From the NCBI RefSeq assembly GCF_016587375.1, contig NZ_BNJG01000002.1, forward strand, positions 1,302,001 to 1,366,000: a DNA stretch of 64,000 nucleotides. Reading direction: 5' to 3'. This document shows, piece by piece, positions 42,708-51,454 of this stretch. Source of the stretch: Ktedonobacter robiniae. Lineage in GTDB: Bacteria; Chloroflexota; Ktedonobacteria; Ktedonobacterales; Ktedonobacteraceae. Numbering within the stretch: the first letter of the stretch is position 1; every line of letters begins with the position of its first letter. The notes under the pieces are model-generated. The model did no database searches and was not told where the DNA came from. It was given only the letters and a program-made list of their open reading frames with translations. Both the position numbers and the translations under genes were made by a program.

Positions 42708-43370
42708 CTACATGGCAATTGCTTCGAGTCCTCTGTTGTGCCAGGTGGTTCCACGTCGCTCGTACTCGACAAGCTCCTCCACTGCACGAGCGATACGAGG
42801 ACCAAGCTCACGTTCGAGCAGATACAGCCCAAGGTCCAGGCCAGAAGTGACCCCACCAGCAGTGACCAGATCGCCATCATCGACCACGCGGGCATGAACC
42901 GCGATGGCCCCAGTGGCCCCGAGGGCATCCATACCCATGTGATGCGTTACCGCGTGGCGGTCCTCAAGGAGCCCTGCCATCGCCAGCGCAAGGGAACCAC
43001 CACAGACTGTCGCGACAGTGACCTTGGGATTGTCCAGGGCTTTTCTCATCAAGGCCGAGAGGTTTGTCTCCATCGTTCGCGCTAGCAGAACTGGAATAGT
43101 GTCGATCTTGCTCCCATTCTCGGGTTCGCTAATCCGTCCCGCTGCTCCTGGCATGATGATGAGATCGGCGTTGTCCGGGTTGAGGGTACCCGTAGCACGC
43201 AGGGCGAGACCGCCTGATCCGCTCACAACCTCGCGCGGTCCTTCCGCCGACACCAGTTCTACTGTCAGTGCTCCACCAGCTACGACACCTCCCGCCCCCA
43301 GTACCTCATACGGGGCGATGACATCAAGTGGATCAAAACCGTCAAATAGCACGATTTGTACATATATCAT
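42708..43370 (-). CDS. DJ-1/PfpI family protein
   Basis: A 220-residue glutamine-amidotransferase-like protein: QIVLFDGFDPLDVIAPYEVL at the start, an acidic residue at the strand end, and the nucleophile elbow VATVCGGSLALAMAGLL with Cys. Then HHMGMDAL and VTAGGVTSGLDLGLYLLERE, as in isonitrile hydratase-like and AraC-fused DJ-1 proteins. The start at 43370 follows AGGATCC. It faces the GlxA-type regulator at 43561, whose N-terminal domain is the same fold; the two share a 190-bp control region. Confidence 0.9.
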   Translation of the reverse strand: MIYVQIVLFDGFDPLDVIAPYEVLGAGGVVAGGALTVELVSAEGPREVVSGSGGLALRATGTLNPDNADLIIMPGAAGRISEPENGSKIDTIPVLLARTMETNLSALMRKALDNPKVTVATVCGGSLALAMAGLLEDRHAVTHHMGMDALGATGAIAVHARVVDDGDLVTAGGVTSGLDLGLYLLERELGPRIARAVEELVEYERRGTTWHNRGLEAIAM

Positions 43371-43440
43371 AAGGGATCCTTTCATAAACGTCGCAAACAA
43401 TGACGGCTGGCTGTCGTCTTCTCTACTATAGGACAGGCTT

Positions 43441-43463
43441 ATCTCGCCGAAAAGTGGCGAGAT
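43441..43463. promoter_or_regulatory. Dyad in the DJ-1/GlxA intergenic region
   Basis: ATCTCGCC and GGCGAGAT are a perfect 8-bp dyad with a 7-nt spacer midway between the divergent genes, a candidate binding site for the AraC-type regulator or another repressor. Confidence 0.5.
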
Positions 43464-43560
43464 CGACAGGTATCAACGGATTCTCGCCAGACTGTGCGAG
43501 CCGATGGGGAGGCATCCTTCGCGATTGGCAGGAAAGAAGGGAAGATGATATAGTAGGGCC

Positions 43561-44514
43561 ATGCATACAGTCGCAATTCTTGCCCTGGACGGAGTAGTGG
43601 CATTCGATCTGTCTACTCCGATTGAGGTGTTCGGGCGCACCTCTTTGCCAGACGGGCAGGCTGCTTATCGGGTACGAATCTGCGCTCCCGCCAATGAGAT
43701 CGATGCAGGCACGTTTACGCTGCGCGCTCCCTGGGGTCTTGAGAGGCTAACCGAGGCAGACACGATTATCCTGCCCGGCCTGGCTGACATGACGACACCC
43801 ATTCCCAATGAGGTGTTAGTCGCTTTGCGCAACGCGGCAGCACGTGGCATACGGATCGCATCGATCTGCAGCGGAGCATTTATCCTGGCTGCTACCGGAC
43901 TGCTGGATGGTCTGCGTGCAACTACCCACTGGATCGCAGCGAGCGAGTTAGCACGACGGTATCCCAAAGTGGAGGTCGATGCCAATGTCCTCTTCGTCGA
44001 CAACGGACAGTTCCTAACCTCCGCCGGGGCAGCCGCAGGACTTGATCTGTGCCTGCACATGATCCGTCGAGATTATGGTTCTGCTGTGGCAGCCGACGCC
44101 GCCAGGGTTTCAGTTATGCCTTTGGAGCGCGACGGCGGACAGGCACAGTTCATCGTACATGAGCCACCTCCCCCAGATGGGGCGACGCTTGAACCGGTGC
44201 TGCGGTGGATGGAAGAGCACGCACACCAGGAACTCAAGCTTGAAGACATCGCGGCCCAGGCCATGATAAGTACCCGAACCCTCAGCCGGCGCTTCCGTGA
44301 GCAGACCGGCACGACCCCGTTACAATGGCTGAATCGCGCTCGGTTGCGCAAGGCGCAATGCTTGCTGGAAACTACTGGTCACTCAGTTGAGTGGATCGCC
44401 AGTCACGTCGGATTCGGCTCGTCAACCACCTTCCGAGACCAATTCAAGCACCTCGTTGGCATCAGCCCGCAGGCATACCGACGCGCATTCCGAGGAACAG
44501 CGCCGATACTCTGA
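43561..44514 (+). CDS. GlxA family transcriptional regulator (DJ-1 plus AraC domains)
   Basis: A 317-residue regulator. Residues 1-190 are a DJ-1/PfpI domain (ILALDGVVAFDLSTPIEVFG, SICSGAFILAATGLLDG with Cys, TSAGAAAGLDLCLHMI). Residues 215-310 are an AraC-type DNA-binding domain with two helix-turn-helices (LEDIAAQAMISTRTLSRRF and SVEWIASHVGFGSSTTFRDQ). The ATG follows AGGGCC. It is divergent from a DJ-1 gene and three small membrane or beta proteins, its likely targets. Confidence 0.93.
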   Translation: MHTVAILALDGVVAFDLSTPIEVFGRTSLPDGQAAYRVRICAPANEIDAGTFTLRAPWGLERLTEADTIILPGLADMTTPIPNEVLVALRNAAARGIRIASICSGAFILAATGLLDGLRATTHWIAASELARRYPKVEVDANVLFVDNGQFLTSAGAAAGLDLCLHMIRRDYGSAVAADAARVSVMPLERDGGQAQFIVHEPPPPDGATLEPVLRWMEEHAHQELKLEDIAAQAMISTRTLSRRFREQTGTTPLQWLNRARLRKAQCLLETTGHSVEWIASHVGFGSSTTFRDQFKHLVGISPQAYRRAFRGTAPIL

Positions 44515-44704
44515 TTGGCGGAGGATAAGAAGTCGTTCTTCCTAGTGGCCACGTACTAGTGGCCACGTACGTTCGACCTCTCACAAACGATGGTGATGAA
44601 TCAGAAGCAGAAAGAAACTGATCGCGCTGACGACCCGTGAGCGGAGTGGTGTCTCTTCCTGGCTGAAGGGAAATGTCGCCGAGCGCGGCCTTCCCCTTCA
44701 ACCT

Positions 44705-45718
44705 CTAGGAGGAGAAGTGCTCAGGGCTAAGCATGTCCAGAACCTCCTGCTCATCCTTATTGGTGGAAAGATAGTCATCGGTGGCAGGCTCAATCTTCCA
44801 GATCACCCCTTTAAGGGTCACGAAGCGCCAATCCAGGTTGGGGCTATTATTGAAATCAGCGGGAGTGGCGGTCTTTAACAGGTCCAGCACATCTCCTGGC
44901 GCGGTCTGGTGAATATCAAGCTGCCCAGATTGGACTTTATGGATATAATCTGCAACAATGCCCTCGGGATCCTCGCGGAAGATCACTCTATGCAGATTGC
45001 GCAGATTGTGCTCAGCGGCCTCGCGGTGCGCGGGAATGTCTATATCGCGCGCGATACGCAGGCGCAGGGCCTCGAAGAAGCTATATTGCACCAGGCCGCT
45101 ACAGATAAAGCGTAACACAGATGTCCGAGAGGTCTCGTCCTCGTCCTCATGCTTGAAGAAATCAGCGACCTTCTGCGCGGCATCGGCGGCCTGTGGTAGG
45201 ACTGAGAGATGGCGGCGGGCGGCGCGGGCGGCGTAGAGCGCGCTCAGCTCATAGACGGTTGTCTTATCGTAGAGACCATTGATCTGGTCGAAGGCGATGC
45301 CACGCACATGGCGTAGATACTCGATACCATGAGTATCTTCTGGGCTGTGGGAAGCGTGCCACGCCCGCTCCAAAGGGTTCTCCATATACCAATCCAGGTT
45401 GGGACGCTTGATACTGACGGTGAACTCGTCGTATGGCACGACCTCGTTGCGCCAGCTCGCGATATGCACCCCCTTAGTTTTGGCCTCGATCAAAAAGGTA
45501 TTGTGATAGCCCATGTCAGGCTCACGGACGAGATACACGATAGAAGAGTGACTCCACTTGCTGGCCGTCGCCATCCGAATCAGGTGGGCAAAGATCTCGC
45601 GTGGATTCTTATTCTCGCGCAGAATAACATCAGAGACGCGAAGAAAGGGCCCGCCATTACGCTCATCAAGAAAGAAGTTCAACGGATCTTGTTGAATGCG
45701 AACTGCTCTATAGGCCAT
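44705..45718 (-). CDS. Permuted papain-like (NlpC/P60 superfamily, YiiX-type) protein
   Basis: A 337-residue protein. SKWSHSSIVYLV (His), TFLIEAKTKGVHI (Glu) and, much later, RFICSGLVQYSF (Cys) give the permuted order His...Cys typical of the YiiX/LRAT-like branch of the NlpC/P60 superfamily. It would act as a hydrolase of amide or ester bonds; the substrate is unknown. There is no signal peptide. Between the His and Cys is a long helical insertion. The gene stands alone. Confidence 0.7.
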   Translation of the reverse strand: MAYRAVRIQQDPLNFFLDERNGGPFLRVSDVILRENKNPREIFAHLIRMATASKWSHSSIVYLVREPDMGYHNTFLIEAKTKGVHIASWRNEVVPYDEFTVSIKRPNLDWYMENPLERAWHASHSPEDTHGIEYLRHVRGIAFDQINGLYDKTTVYELSALYAARAARRHLSVLPQAADAAQKVADFFKHEDEDETSRTSVLRFICSGLVQYSFFEALRLRIARDIDIPAHREAAEHNLRNLHRVIFREDPEGIVADYIHKVQSGQLDIHQTAPGDVLDLLKTATPADFNNSPNLDWRFVTLKGVIWKIEPATDDYLSTNKDEQEVLDMLSPEHFSS

Positions 45719-45745
45719 AACACATCCTGCCTTTTTTAATTCTCA

Positions 45746-45760
45746 TGCCTGCGGCGCTCA
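45746..45760. repeat. REP-like repeat B, partial
   Basis: ATGCCTGCGGCGCTC is the reverse complement of the first part of repeat B. No long palindrome adjoins it. Confidence 0.5.
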
Positions 45761-45886
45761 CCACACATCCCTACTATTTACTGACACGGATGACTTTTAA
45801 GAGCGGATGCGTGGATAAGTAATGCTGCCAGGATGAGGAATTGATGTGTAACCTTTTGGTAGGCTAAGGAGTGTTTAGTATATATA

Positions 45887-45922
45887 GTAAGTACTTTGTA
45901 AGCACTTTTGGTAAGTGCTTTT
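45887..45922. repeat. Three direct repeats upstream of csbD
   Basis: GTAAGTACTTT, GTAAGCACTTTT and GTAAGTGCTTTT follow each other in about 36 bp, 80 bp upstream of the csbD ATG. They could bind a stress regulator. Confidence 0.6.
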
Positions 45923-46001
45923 GCTACTTGTACGTTCTAGCCCGACCGAGGACTTTCTCGCTGGTCGGTGTACGATAGTCTTGAAAAGGAGTAATTTCAC
46001 C

Positions 46002-46244
46002 ATGGAAGAGAAGGATAAAGATCTTGGTACCAAGGGGAAAGAAGATACCTTGAAAGGCAAGCTTGGCAAGACCGCGGGCAAGATTCAGAGCAAGGTCGGC
46101 GAGGCCACTGGCAACACTGAGATGGAAGCCAAGGGCAAAGCCAAGGAGGCGGGTGGCACACTTCGTTCCACCGCTGGCAACGCCGAGCAGAAGGTTGACC
46201 GCACCCTCGACCGCGAGGAGCGCCGCGAGCGCCTCGACGAATAG
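46002..46244 (+). CDS. CsbD family stress protein
   Basis: An 80-residue, highly charged, Gly/Lys-rich protein with repeats of the KGKxxxxxGK type: KGKEDTLKGKLGKTAGKIQS, VGEATGNTEMEAKGKAKEAG. This is the CsbD pattern known from general stress genes. It is probably disordered or helical. AAAAGGAG lies ten bases before the ATG at 46002, against a longer frame from 45915. A 26-bp palindrome follows. Confidence 0.9.
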   Translation: MEEKDKDLGTKGKEDTLKGKLGKTAGKIQSKVGEATGNTEMEAKGKAKEAGGTLRSTAGNAEQKVDRTLDREERRERLDE

Positions 46245-46251
46245 AGAATAA

Positions 46252-46303
46252 AAGAAGAAAGAGCGCCCCCATCCTGTACAGGATGGGGGCGCTCTTTCTT
46301 CTT
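46252..46303. terminator. 26-bp palindrome after csbD
   Basis: Two 26-bp halves (46252-46277, 46278-46303) meet without a loop, 7 bp after the csbD stop. No T-tract. Confidence 0.85.
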
Positions 46304-46393
46304 ATCCCCTTGTGTATTAACAACAGTTGTGTTAAATATGATTTATATTCAAAAACATGAATGTAGATAAACCACAAATGAGGATTGTATTTT

Positions 46394-47488
46394 ATGAAAA
46401 AGCGCGGGTATGGCCCTCTTATTGCCGTATTTTTAGTGACCTTGATCATGTTCGGGGCGCTTTGGGAAAGCTGGTCGGCCCTTAACACGCTCCTCACACC
46501 GCCGGACGTCACAAAGACTGACAAAATTTCTCTGGTGATCAATGATGGCGAGAGCACGCAGCAGATCGCCGATGAGTTGCAGGCGCGGGGACTGGTACGC
46601 AATGCCCTGGCCTTTCGCCTCCTGGCACGGATCAAGGGCCTGGATGTCAAGCTACAGGCTGGCGCGTATACCCTCACACCCGGCATGAACACGGATCAGA
46701 TTATCACCAAACTGCTGAATGGACAACCCGACGGCAAGCGCTTCCTGATCCAGGATGGCTATCGCCTGGAGCAAATAGCCAATAGTGCCGCGGCGATAGG
46801 ACTGCCACATTTTAGCAAGGATGATTTTCTCAATTATACCAAGCATCCCGACAAGTTCCCGGACAAGGCAAAATATCCTATTTTGAATAACCTCTCCAGC
46901 ATGGAGGGCCTGCTTTTCCCAGAGACATATACCGTGCCCGTGACCTATAACACGGTGCAGATGATTGATATGATACTGGATCAATTTATTAAGGTTGAGA
47001 AGGACAATAACCTGGTAGCCCAGGCGCAACAGCACCAGTTGAGCGAATATGAGATGATTATTCTGGCCTCGATTGTGCAACGCGAGGCCAGTAACGCGAA
47101 ACAGATGCCAACCATCGCCGGTATCTACTGGAATCTGGATAAGAATACAAGCAATGATGAGACAGTCGGCCTCCTAAGCTCTGACCCGACCGTGGAATAC
47201 GCCTACGATACCGACCATCCACCGGCCAATGGGAAGTATTGGAGGGACCTCAATGACTACGGCTCAGGCAAGACGGTGGAACAAGATAATCCCTTCAACA
47301 CCTATTGGCACAAGGGATGGACACCCACACCTATCAGCAGCCCCAACCTTGCCGCACTCCAGGCCGCGGCTTCGCCCGCCAAGACCGATTGCTACTTCTT
47401 CCTCACCAATCCCGCCAATGGCGACCTGGTCTGCGCCACGACTTACGCGGACCATCAAAAGAATGTAGCCAAGTACTTGCAGCATTAG
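46394..47488 (+). CDS. mltG: Endolytic transglycosylase MltG
   Basis: A 364-residue single-pass membrane protein. A helix at residues 10-28 is followed by a LysM-like region (ISLVINDGESTQQIADELQ) and the YceG/MltG catalytic domain with the conserved SSMEGLLFPETYTVP, where Glu is catalytic, and LASIVQREASNAKQMP. It cuts nascent glycan strands and sets their length. GAGG about 11 bases upstream supports the ATG at 46394. It is convergent with the LacI gene, separated by a palindrome. Confidence 0.93.
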   Translation: MKKRGYGPLIAVFLVTLIMFGALWESWSALNTLLTPPDVTKTDKISLVINDGESTQQIADELQARGLVRNALAFRLLARIKGLDVKLQAGAYTLTPGMNTDQIITKLLNGQPDGKRFLIQDGYRLEQIANSAAAIGLPHFSKDDFLNYTKHPDKFPDKAKYPILNNLSSMEGLLFPETYTVPVTYNTVQMIDMILDQFIKVEKDNNLVAQAQQHQLSEYEMIILASIVQREASNAKQMPTIAGIYWNLDKNTSNDETVGLLSSDPTVEYAYDTDHPPANGKYWRDLNDYGSGKTVEQDNPFNTYWHKGWTPTPISSPNLAALQAAASPAKTDCYFFLTNPANGDLVCATTYADHQKNVAKYLQH

Positions 47489-47517
47489 CGCTGCTTGCTA
47501 GAGCACAAAAAATGAGT

Positions 47518-47568
47518 AAGAGTGTGTAACGGCGGTCTGGCTGTGCCAGGCCGCCGTTACACACTCTT
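47518..47568. terminator. 23-bp palindrome between mltG and lacI-type gene
   Basis: Arms of 23 bp (47518-47540, 47546-47568) with one G-T type mismatch and a 5-nt loop lie between convergent genes. Confidence 0.8.
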
Positions 47569-47571
47569 ATC

Positions 47572-48588
47572 TTATCTCCCCAGCGTACTGGCGCGCGCCT
47601 GGAGGCGGAAGGGGACCATAATGGATTCTGGTGGTTGGGTGCGCTGGCCCTTGATTCTCTCGATGAGCAGGGTCACGGCGAGGCGGGCTATCTCCTGCTT
47701 ATCTGGTTCGATAGTGCTGAGGGCGGGCGTCGCATAGCGCCCATCTTCTATGTCGTCAATGCCAATGACCGCGATATCTTCGGGGATGCGGTAACCAGCC
47801 TCGTGAATAGCAGACATCGCGCCCAGGGCCATAAGGTCATTAAAGCAGAACACGGCATCGGGTAGACTGGCTCGCTCCCGGTTGAGCAGGTCGCGCATGG
47901 CCTGGGCGCCATCGGCGCGATGCCAGGAACCTCCCGTAACCAGGAGAGAGGTATCCAGGGGGATACTGGCTTCTTCCAGCGCCTTTTTGTAGCCCTGTAA
48001 GCGCAGGGATGGCGCCTCGTTAAGGGCCTGCTGGACACCGATTGCCGCGATGCGGCGCTTGCCTAGATCAATGAGATGCCCGGTAGCAACATACGCGGCC
48101 TCCGTATTGTCAATAAGCACGTGGTCGAAGGGCGCGCCAAATAATCTCTCACCTAGCAATACAATGGGGCCTTGAGACTGATTCTGGGCGATACTCTCTA
48201 CGTCCAGCGTGTGCGAGTCTAGAATGACGCCGTCAAGCATGTGAGGACTCATCCCGGTAAGGATCGCCAGTTCTTTATCGCGCTGGGCAAATGTGTAGTC
48301 AAGCAGGACAGTGTAATTCATTTCGGACGCGGTCACAGTTATCGCGCGCGCCACGTCCGCGAAATATGGGTTGGAGAGATCTGGGAAAGCATAGGCCAGA
48401 ACACTTACCTGGGCGTTGCGCAGGCGCCGCGCGGCCACGTTGGGCTTATAATTCAGTTTTTTAATCGCTTCAAGCACGAGCACTCGTGTCTCTGGTCCAA
48501 CATGTTCAAAATTACCATTGACGACATTCGAGACCGTCTTAATCGAGACACCAGTATAGGCCGCGATATCCTTTAAATGTACCGTCAT
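47572..48588 (-). CDS. LacI family transcriptional repressor
   Basis: A 338-residue LacI-type regulator. The helix-turn-helix is MTVHLKDIAAYTGVSIKTVS and the hinge helix PNVAARRLRNAQ. The ligand domain includes VLAYAFPDLSNPYFADVARA, the DNTEAAYVATGHLIDLGKRR step, and VIGIDDIEDGRYATPALSTI. It is divergent from the sugar operon beginning at 49027, whose promoter carries the perfect operator GTTCAACGTTGAAC. It very probably represses that operon until an oligosaccharide or pentose is present. Confidence 0.95.
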   Translation of the reverse strand: MTVHLKDIAAYTGVSIKTVSNVVNGNFEHVGPETRVLVLEAIKKLNYKPNVAARRLRNAQVSVLAYAFPDLSNPYFADVARAITVTASEMNYTVLLDYTFAQRDKELAILTGMSPHMLDGVILDSHTLDVESIAQNQSQGPIVLLGERLFGAPFDHVLIDNTEAAYVATGHLIDLGKRRIAAIGVQQALNEAPSLRLQGYKKALEEASIPLDTSLLVTGGSWHRADGAQAMRDLLNRERASLPDAVFCFNDLMALGAMSAIHEAGYRIPEDIAVIGIDDIEDGRYATPALSTIEPDKQEIARLAVTLLIERIKGQRTQPPESIMVPFRLQARASTLGR

Positions 48589-48695
48589 TGCGAAGAGAGA
48601 AATCCTTTAAAATAATCATTTTACTATTTTTATAGTCCGGCTATTGGAGATAGTACCCGCTTTTCTCAACAGTGTCAACGTATAACTCAGAGTAA

Positions 48696-48767
48696 GGTGT
48701 GATTTATGGGCAGGGTCTGTGACGGGAGCATTCGCTCCCGTCACAGACCCTGCCCATAAATCACACC
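48696..48767. repeat. 34-bp palindrome upstream of the sugar operon promoter
   Basis: Perfect 34-bp arms (48696-48729, 48734-48767) around an ATTC loop lie in a divergent region, about 10 bp before the -35 box. It may insulate the operon from readthrough. Confidence 0.85.
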
Positions 48768-48776
48768 CTTTCCTCC

Positions 48777-48822
48777 TTGACAGGGAAAAATTTTGTATGT
48801 TATACTTCGTTCAACGTTGAAC
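48777..48822 (+). promoter_or_regulatory. Promoter and LacI operator of the glycan operon
   Basis: TTGACA (48777-48782), an 18-bp spacer and TATACT (48801-48806), then GTTCAACGTTGAAC (48809-48822), a perfect 14-bp palindrome with the central CG typical of LacI-family sites. The operator covers the expected start point. Confidence 0.88.
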
Positions 48823-49026
48823 TGGCAGAACTAAAGGGATTTACCGGTTGCCAATTCCGAGCATACTCTATTTTATGCATGGCAGCTTTCGTTGTCGCCG
48901 TCGTCATGATGACTACAGATGCTGTTGTATGCTTTATTGTCCCTGCTACACACATGGTTGTTAGTTTATGCGTCGTTGCATAACGTTTTCCAGGTCTTCT
49001 TTTGAAGAGGAAAGGAAAGTACACGG
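48823..49026 (+). other. Leader of the glycan operon
   Basis: About 200 bp separate the operator from the first gene. Nothing conserved or riboswitch-like was recognised; a 69-codon open frame across it has no support. GGAAAGGAAAG near the end is the ribosome binding site. Confidence 0.5.
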
Positions 49027-50418
49027 ATGTCAAGGCAGTTTGATTCTCTGACCCCTGATGCCCCTCTCTCAGATATGCAAGCTATTTCTCGCCGCTCATT
49101 TCTCAAAACCTCAGCGACTATGGGAGCCCTGGCTGCCGCTGGAAGCTTCGGCCTGGCTGCCTGTAATTCACCCTCTGCCAGTGGGACCGCGACTGGCAGC
49201 GCGACTGCAACCGAAGGCACAATCACTATCTGGGATCGCTCTGGCGATCTGTTCCAGGTCTTTGACGCCACCATCGCTACCTTCAACAAGAAGTATCCCA
49301 AGATCAAAGTCAAGCACGTATCGGTCGATGTCGATTCCAAGTTGCCCACAACCCTGAATACCGGGGTGAATGTGCCTGATGGTTCGTTCTATGAGGATAC
49401 CAATTTACCCGTGTTGGCCTCGCACTACTACGACATCACGGATTGGATCCAACCCTATACAAAAGATATCGTGCCGTTCAAACTACGTGTGAATACGCAT
49501 AATGATCGCGTGGTGGGCATTCCCTGGGATCTCGATCCAGGCCTGTTGTATTATCGAGAGGACATGCTGCAGACAGCGGGTATCAGCCCGGATTCTATCC
49601 AGACCTATGATGATCTGCTGGAGGCCGCGCACAAGGTACAGGATAAGTTCGGGCCTAAATGCAAACCTATCCATCTGGAGCAGGATCCGGGACTTACTCA
49701 GCTCTGGGTCGAGATGTTTGCCAATCAACAGGGTGCCAGCATGGTAGACGCGAGCGGCAAGTTGCAGCTCAACTCTCAGGCCTACCTCAATATCATGAAC
49801 TTCCTCAATCGCGTGCATACGGAGAATCTCGGCACACGGGCTGCGTATTTTAGCCCAGGCGATCTTGCCGCGATCGATGCCGACCAGGTAGCCTTTTATC
49901 CCTGGGCGGTCTGGGCGGTATATGGCGCGGACCTCCTCTTCAAGAAGAGTAAAGGCAAGTGGCGCGCGATGCCTCTGCCAGCCTGGACGAAGGGTGGCGC
50001 ACGCGGAGCGGTCATGGGTGGTAGCTCCTTCATTATTCCGAAGAAGGCCAAGAATCCGCACCTGGCATGGCTATTCTACGAACACCTGGTCTTCAGTAAA
50101 GAAGGCTACTCAGCGGTTTACGGGCCAAACAAAATATATCCTGGTGGCATCAATACCTCGCTGCCATCATACCTGCCTGCCTTACAGACGCAGTTGTATA
50201 AGAATTCGGATGGCCTGGGTGGGCAGAATCTCTGGCAGGTCGCCACCGGAACTGTCAAAGATATCCCTGGAAACTTCTACATTGCTCCCTGGTATAACCA
50301 GGCGGTACCCTACTTCGGCACAAATGTGCAGCGTATGCTGGATGGACAGATGACCCCGCAACAGGTGCTCCAAAAGTCTTCGTCCGATATTCAGACAAAG
50401 CTGGTTGACCGCCAGTAG
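49027..50418 (+). CDS. CUT1 sugar ABC transporter, substrate-binding lipoprotein
   Basis: A 463-residue family 1 extracellular solute-binding protein. It has a twin-arginine signal (SRRSFLKTSATMGALAAAG) ending in the lipobox LAAC, then TITIWDRSGDLFQVFDATIA, a long ligand domain with GIPWDLDPGLLYYREDM, and SFIIPKKAKNPHLAWLFYEH near the end. It captures an oligosaccharide for the two permeases downstream; no ATPase gene is in the operon, so a shared MsmK-type ATPase elsewhere is expected. It is the first gene of the LacI-controlled operon. Confidence 0.92.
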   Translation: MSRQFDSLTPDAPLSDMQAISRRSFLKTSATMGALAAAGSFGLAACNSPSASGTATGSATATEGTITIWDRSGDLFQVFDATIATFNKKYPKIKVKHVSVDVDSKLPTTLNTGVNVPDGSFYEDTNLPVLASHYYDITDWIQPYTKDIVPFKLRVNTHNDRVVGIPWDLDPGLLYYREDMLQTAGISPDSIQTYDDLLEAAHKVQDKFGPKCKPIHLEQDPGLTQLWVEMFANQQGASMVDASGKLQLNSQAYLNIMNFLNRVHTENLGTRAAYFSPGDLAAIDADQVAFYPWAVWAVYGADLLFKKSKGKWRAMPLPAWTKGGARGAVMGGSSFIIPKKAKNPHLAWLFYEHLVFSKEGYSAVYGPNKIYPGGINTSLPSYLPALQTQLYKNSDGLGGQNLWQVATGTVKDIPGNFYIAPWYNQAVPYFGTNVQRMLDGQMTPQQVLQKSSSDIQTKLVDRQ

Positions 50419-50504
50419 TTCCGACATATTCCGCGTGTATTACTTGTCAGGGGAGGGTGCATAGCGTTATGCTCTCTCTCCATCCTCAGAGAGGAGTTGT
50501 TGCT

Positions 50505-51449
50505 ATGGCTGTCGTCACGCCCCCGCCACGTACAGTTATCCCCGAATCTGTGCCTTCACGCGCACCTATTCAGCGCATTCGCCATTGGCTAGGGGGTAGC
50601 TTCTCACCATATCTGTTTATCGCGCCGTTCTTCATCTTCTTTTTCGCGTTCTCGTTGTTCCCGTTGCTCTACGCGTTTGTCCTCAGCTTTACCCACTGGC
50701 ATGGGGACGCGGACCCGCGCTTTATTGGCCTGGCAAATTACCTGTTTCTGCTCACAGATAGTGACTTCTGGGGTTCGCTGGCTAACTCCGCGCTCCTGTG
50801 GCTGCTCATCATCCCGGTGCGTGTGTTGAGCGCGGTCGTGGTCGCGGCCTTGCTCTCGCTGCCAAAATTGCGCTTCCGTGGTTTCTTTCGTACCTCGATG
50901 CTACTCTCCTACGTGGTCCCCCTGGTGGCTATTGTCCAGGTCTGGCTGGTGCTCTTTGACCAGGACTTCGGCGCAATCAATACCTTGCTCGTATGGCTGC
51001 ACCTGCCCACCATTGGTTGGCTAACTACCAGCATGTGGTCAAAACCGACCCTGGCTATGCTAGTGCTGTGGTGTGGAAGCGCCTTCGCGGTTTTGTCGAT
51101 GCTGGCTGCCATTCAGGCTATCCCCGCCGAATATTATGAGGCCGCCGCGATTGACGGGGCAGGCCCCATCCACCAGTTCTTTACGATTACGCTGCCCCTC
51201 TTACGCCGCACAGTCGGGTTCCTGGTGGTGTTCAGTACCCTGGGCGTAGTGCAGATGTTTGCCGAGCCAAAAATATTGACGAATGGCGGACCGTATAACT
51301 CGACTACCACGGCAGGCTTCTTTCTAAACTCCTACATAACTAACTCAGATTTTGGCACGGGCGCCGCGAACTCGTTCCTGCTGATGATAATTCTAGTGAT
51401 ATTGTCCCTGGTAATGCTGCGCTTTTTACGTGCTGGAGATGAGAGGTAA
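50505..51449 (+). CDS. CUT1 sugar ABC transporter permease (MalF-like)
   Basis: A 314-residue permease with six membrane helices. It has the EAA loop EYYEAAAIDGAGPIHQFFTI that contacts the ATPase. GAGAGGAG precedes the ATG at 50505, so a longer frame from 50457 is rejected. It lies 86 bp after the binding-protein gene. Confidence 0.93.
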   Translation: MAVVTPPPRTVIPESVPSRAPIQRIRHWLGGSFSPYLFIAPFFIFFFAFSLFPLLYAFVLSFTHWHGDADPRFIGLANYLFLLTDSDFWGSLANSALLWLLIIPVRVLSAVVVAALLSLPKLRFRGFFRTSMLLSYVVPLVAIVQVWLVLFDQDFGAINTLLVWLHLPTIGWLTTSMWSKPTLAMLVLWCGSAFAVLSMLAAIQAIPAEYYEAAAIDGAGPIHQFFTITLPLLRRTVGFLVVFSTLGVVQMFAEPKILTNGGPYNSTTTAGFFLNSYITNSDFGTGAANSFLLMIILVILSLVMLRFLRAGDER

Positions 51450-51454
51450 ACGCT

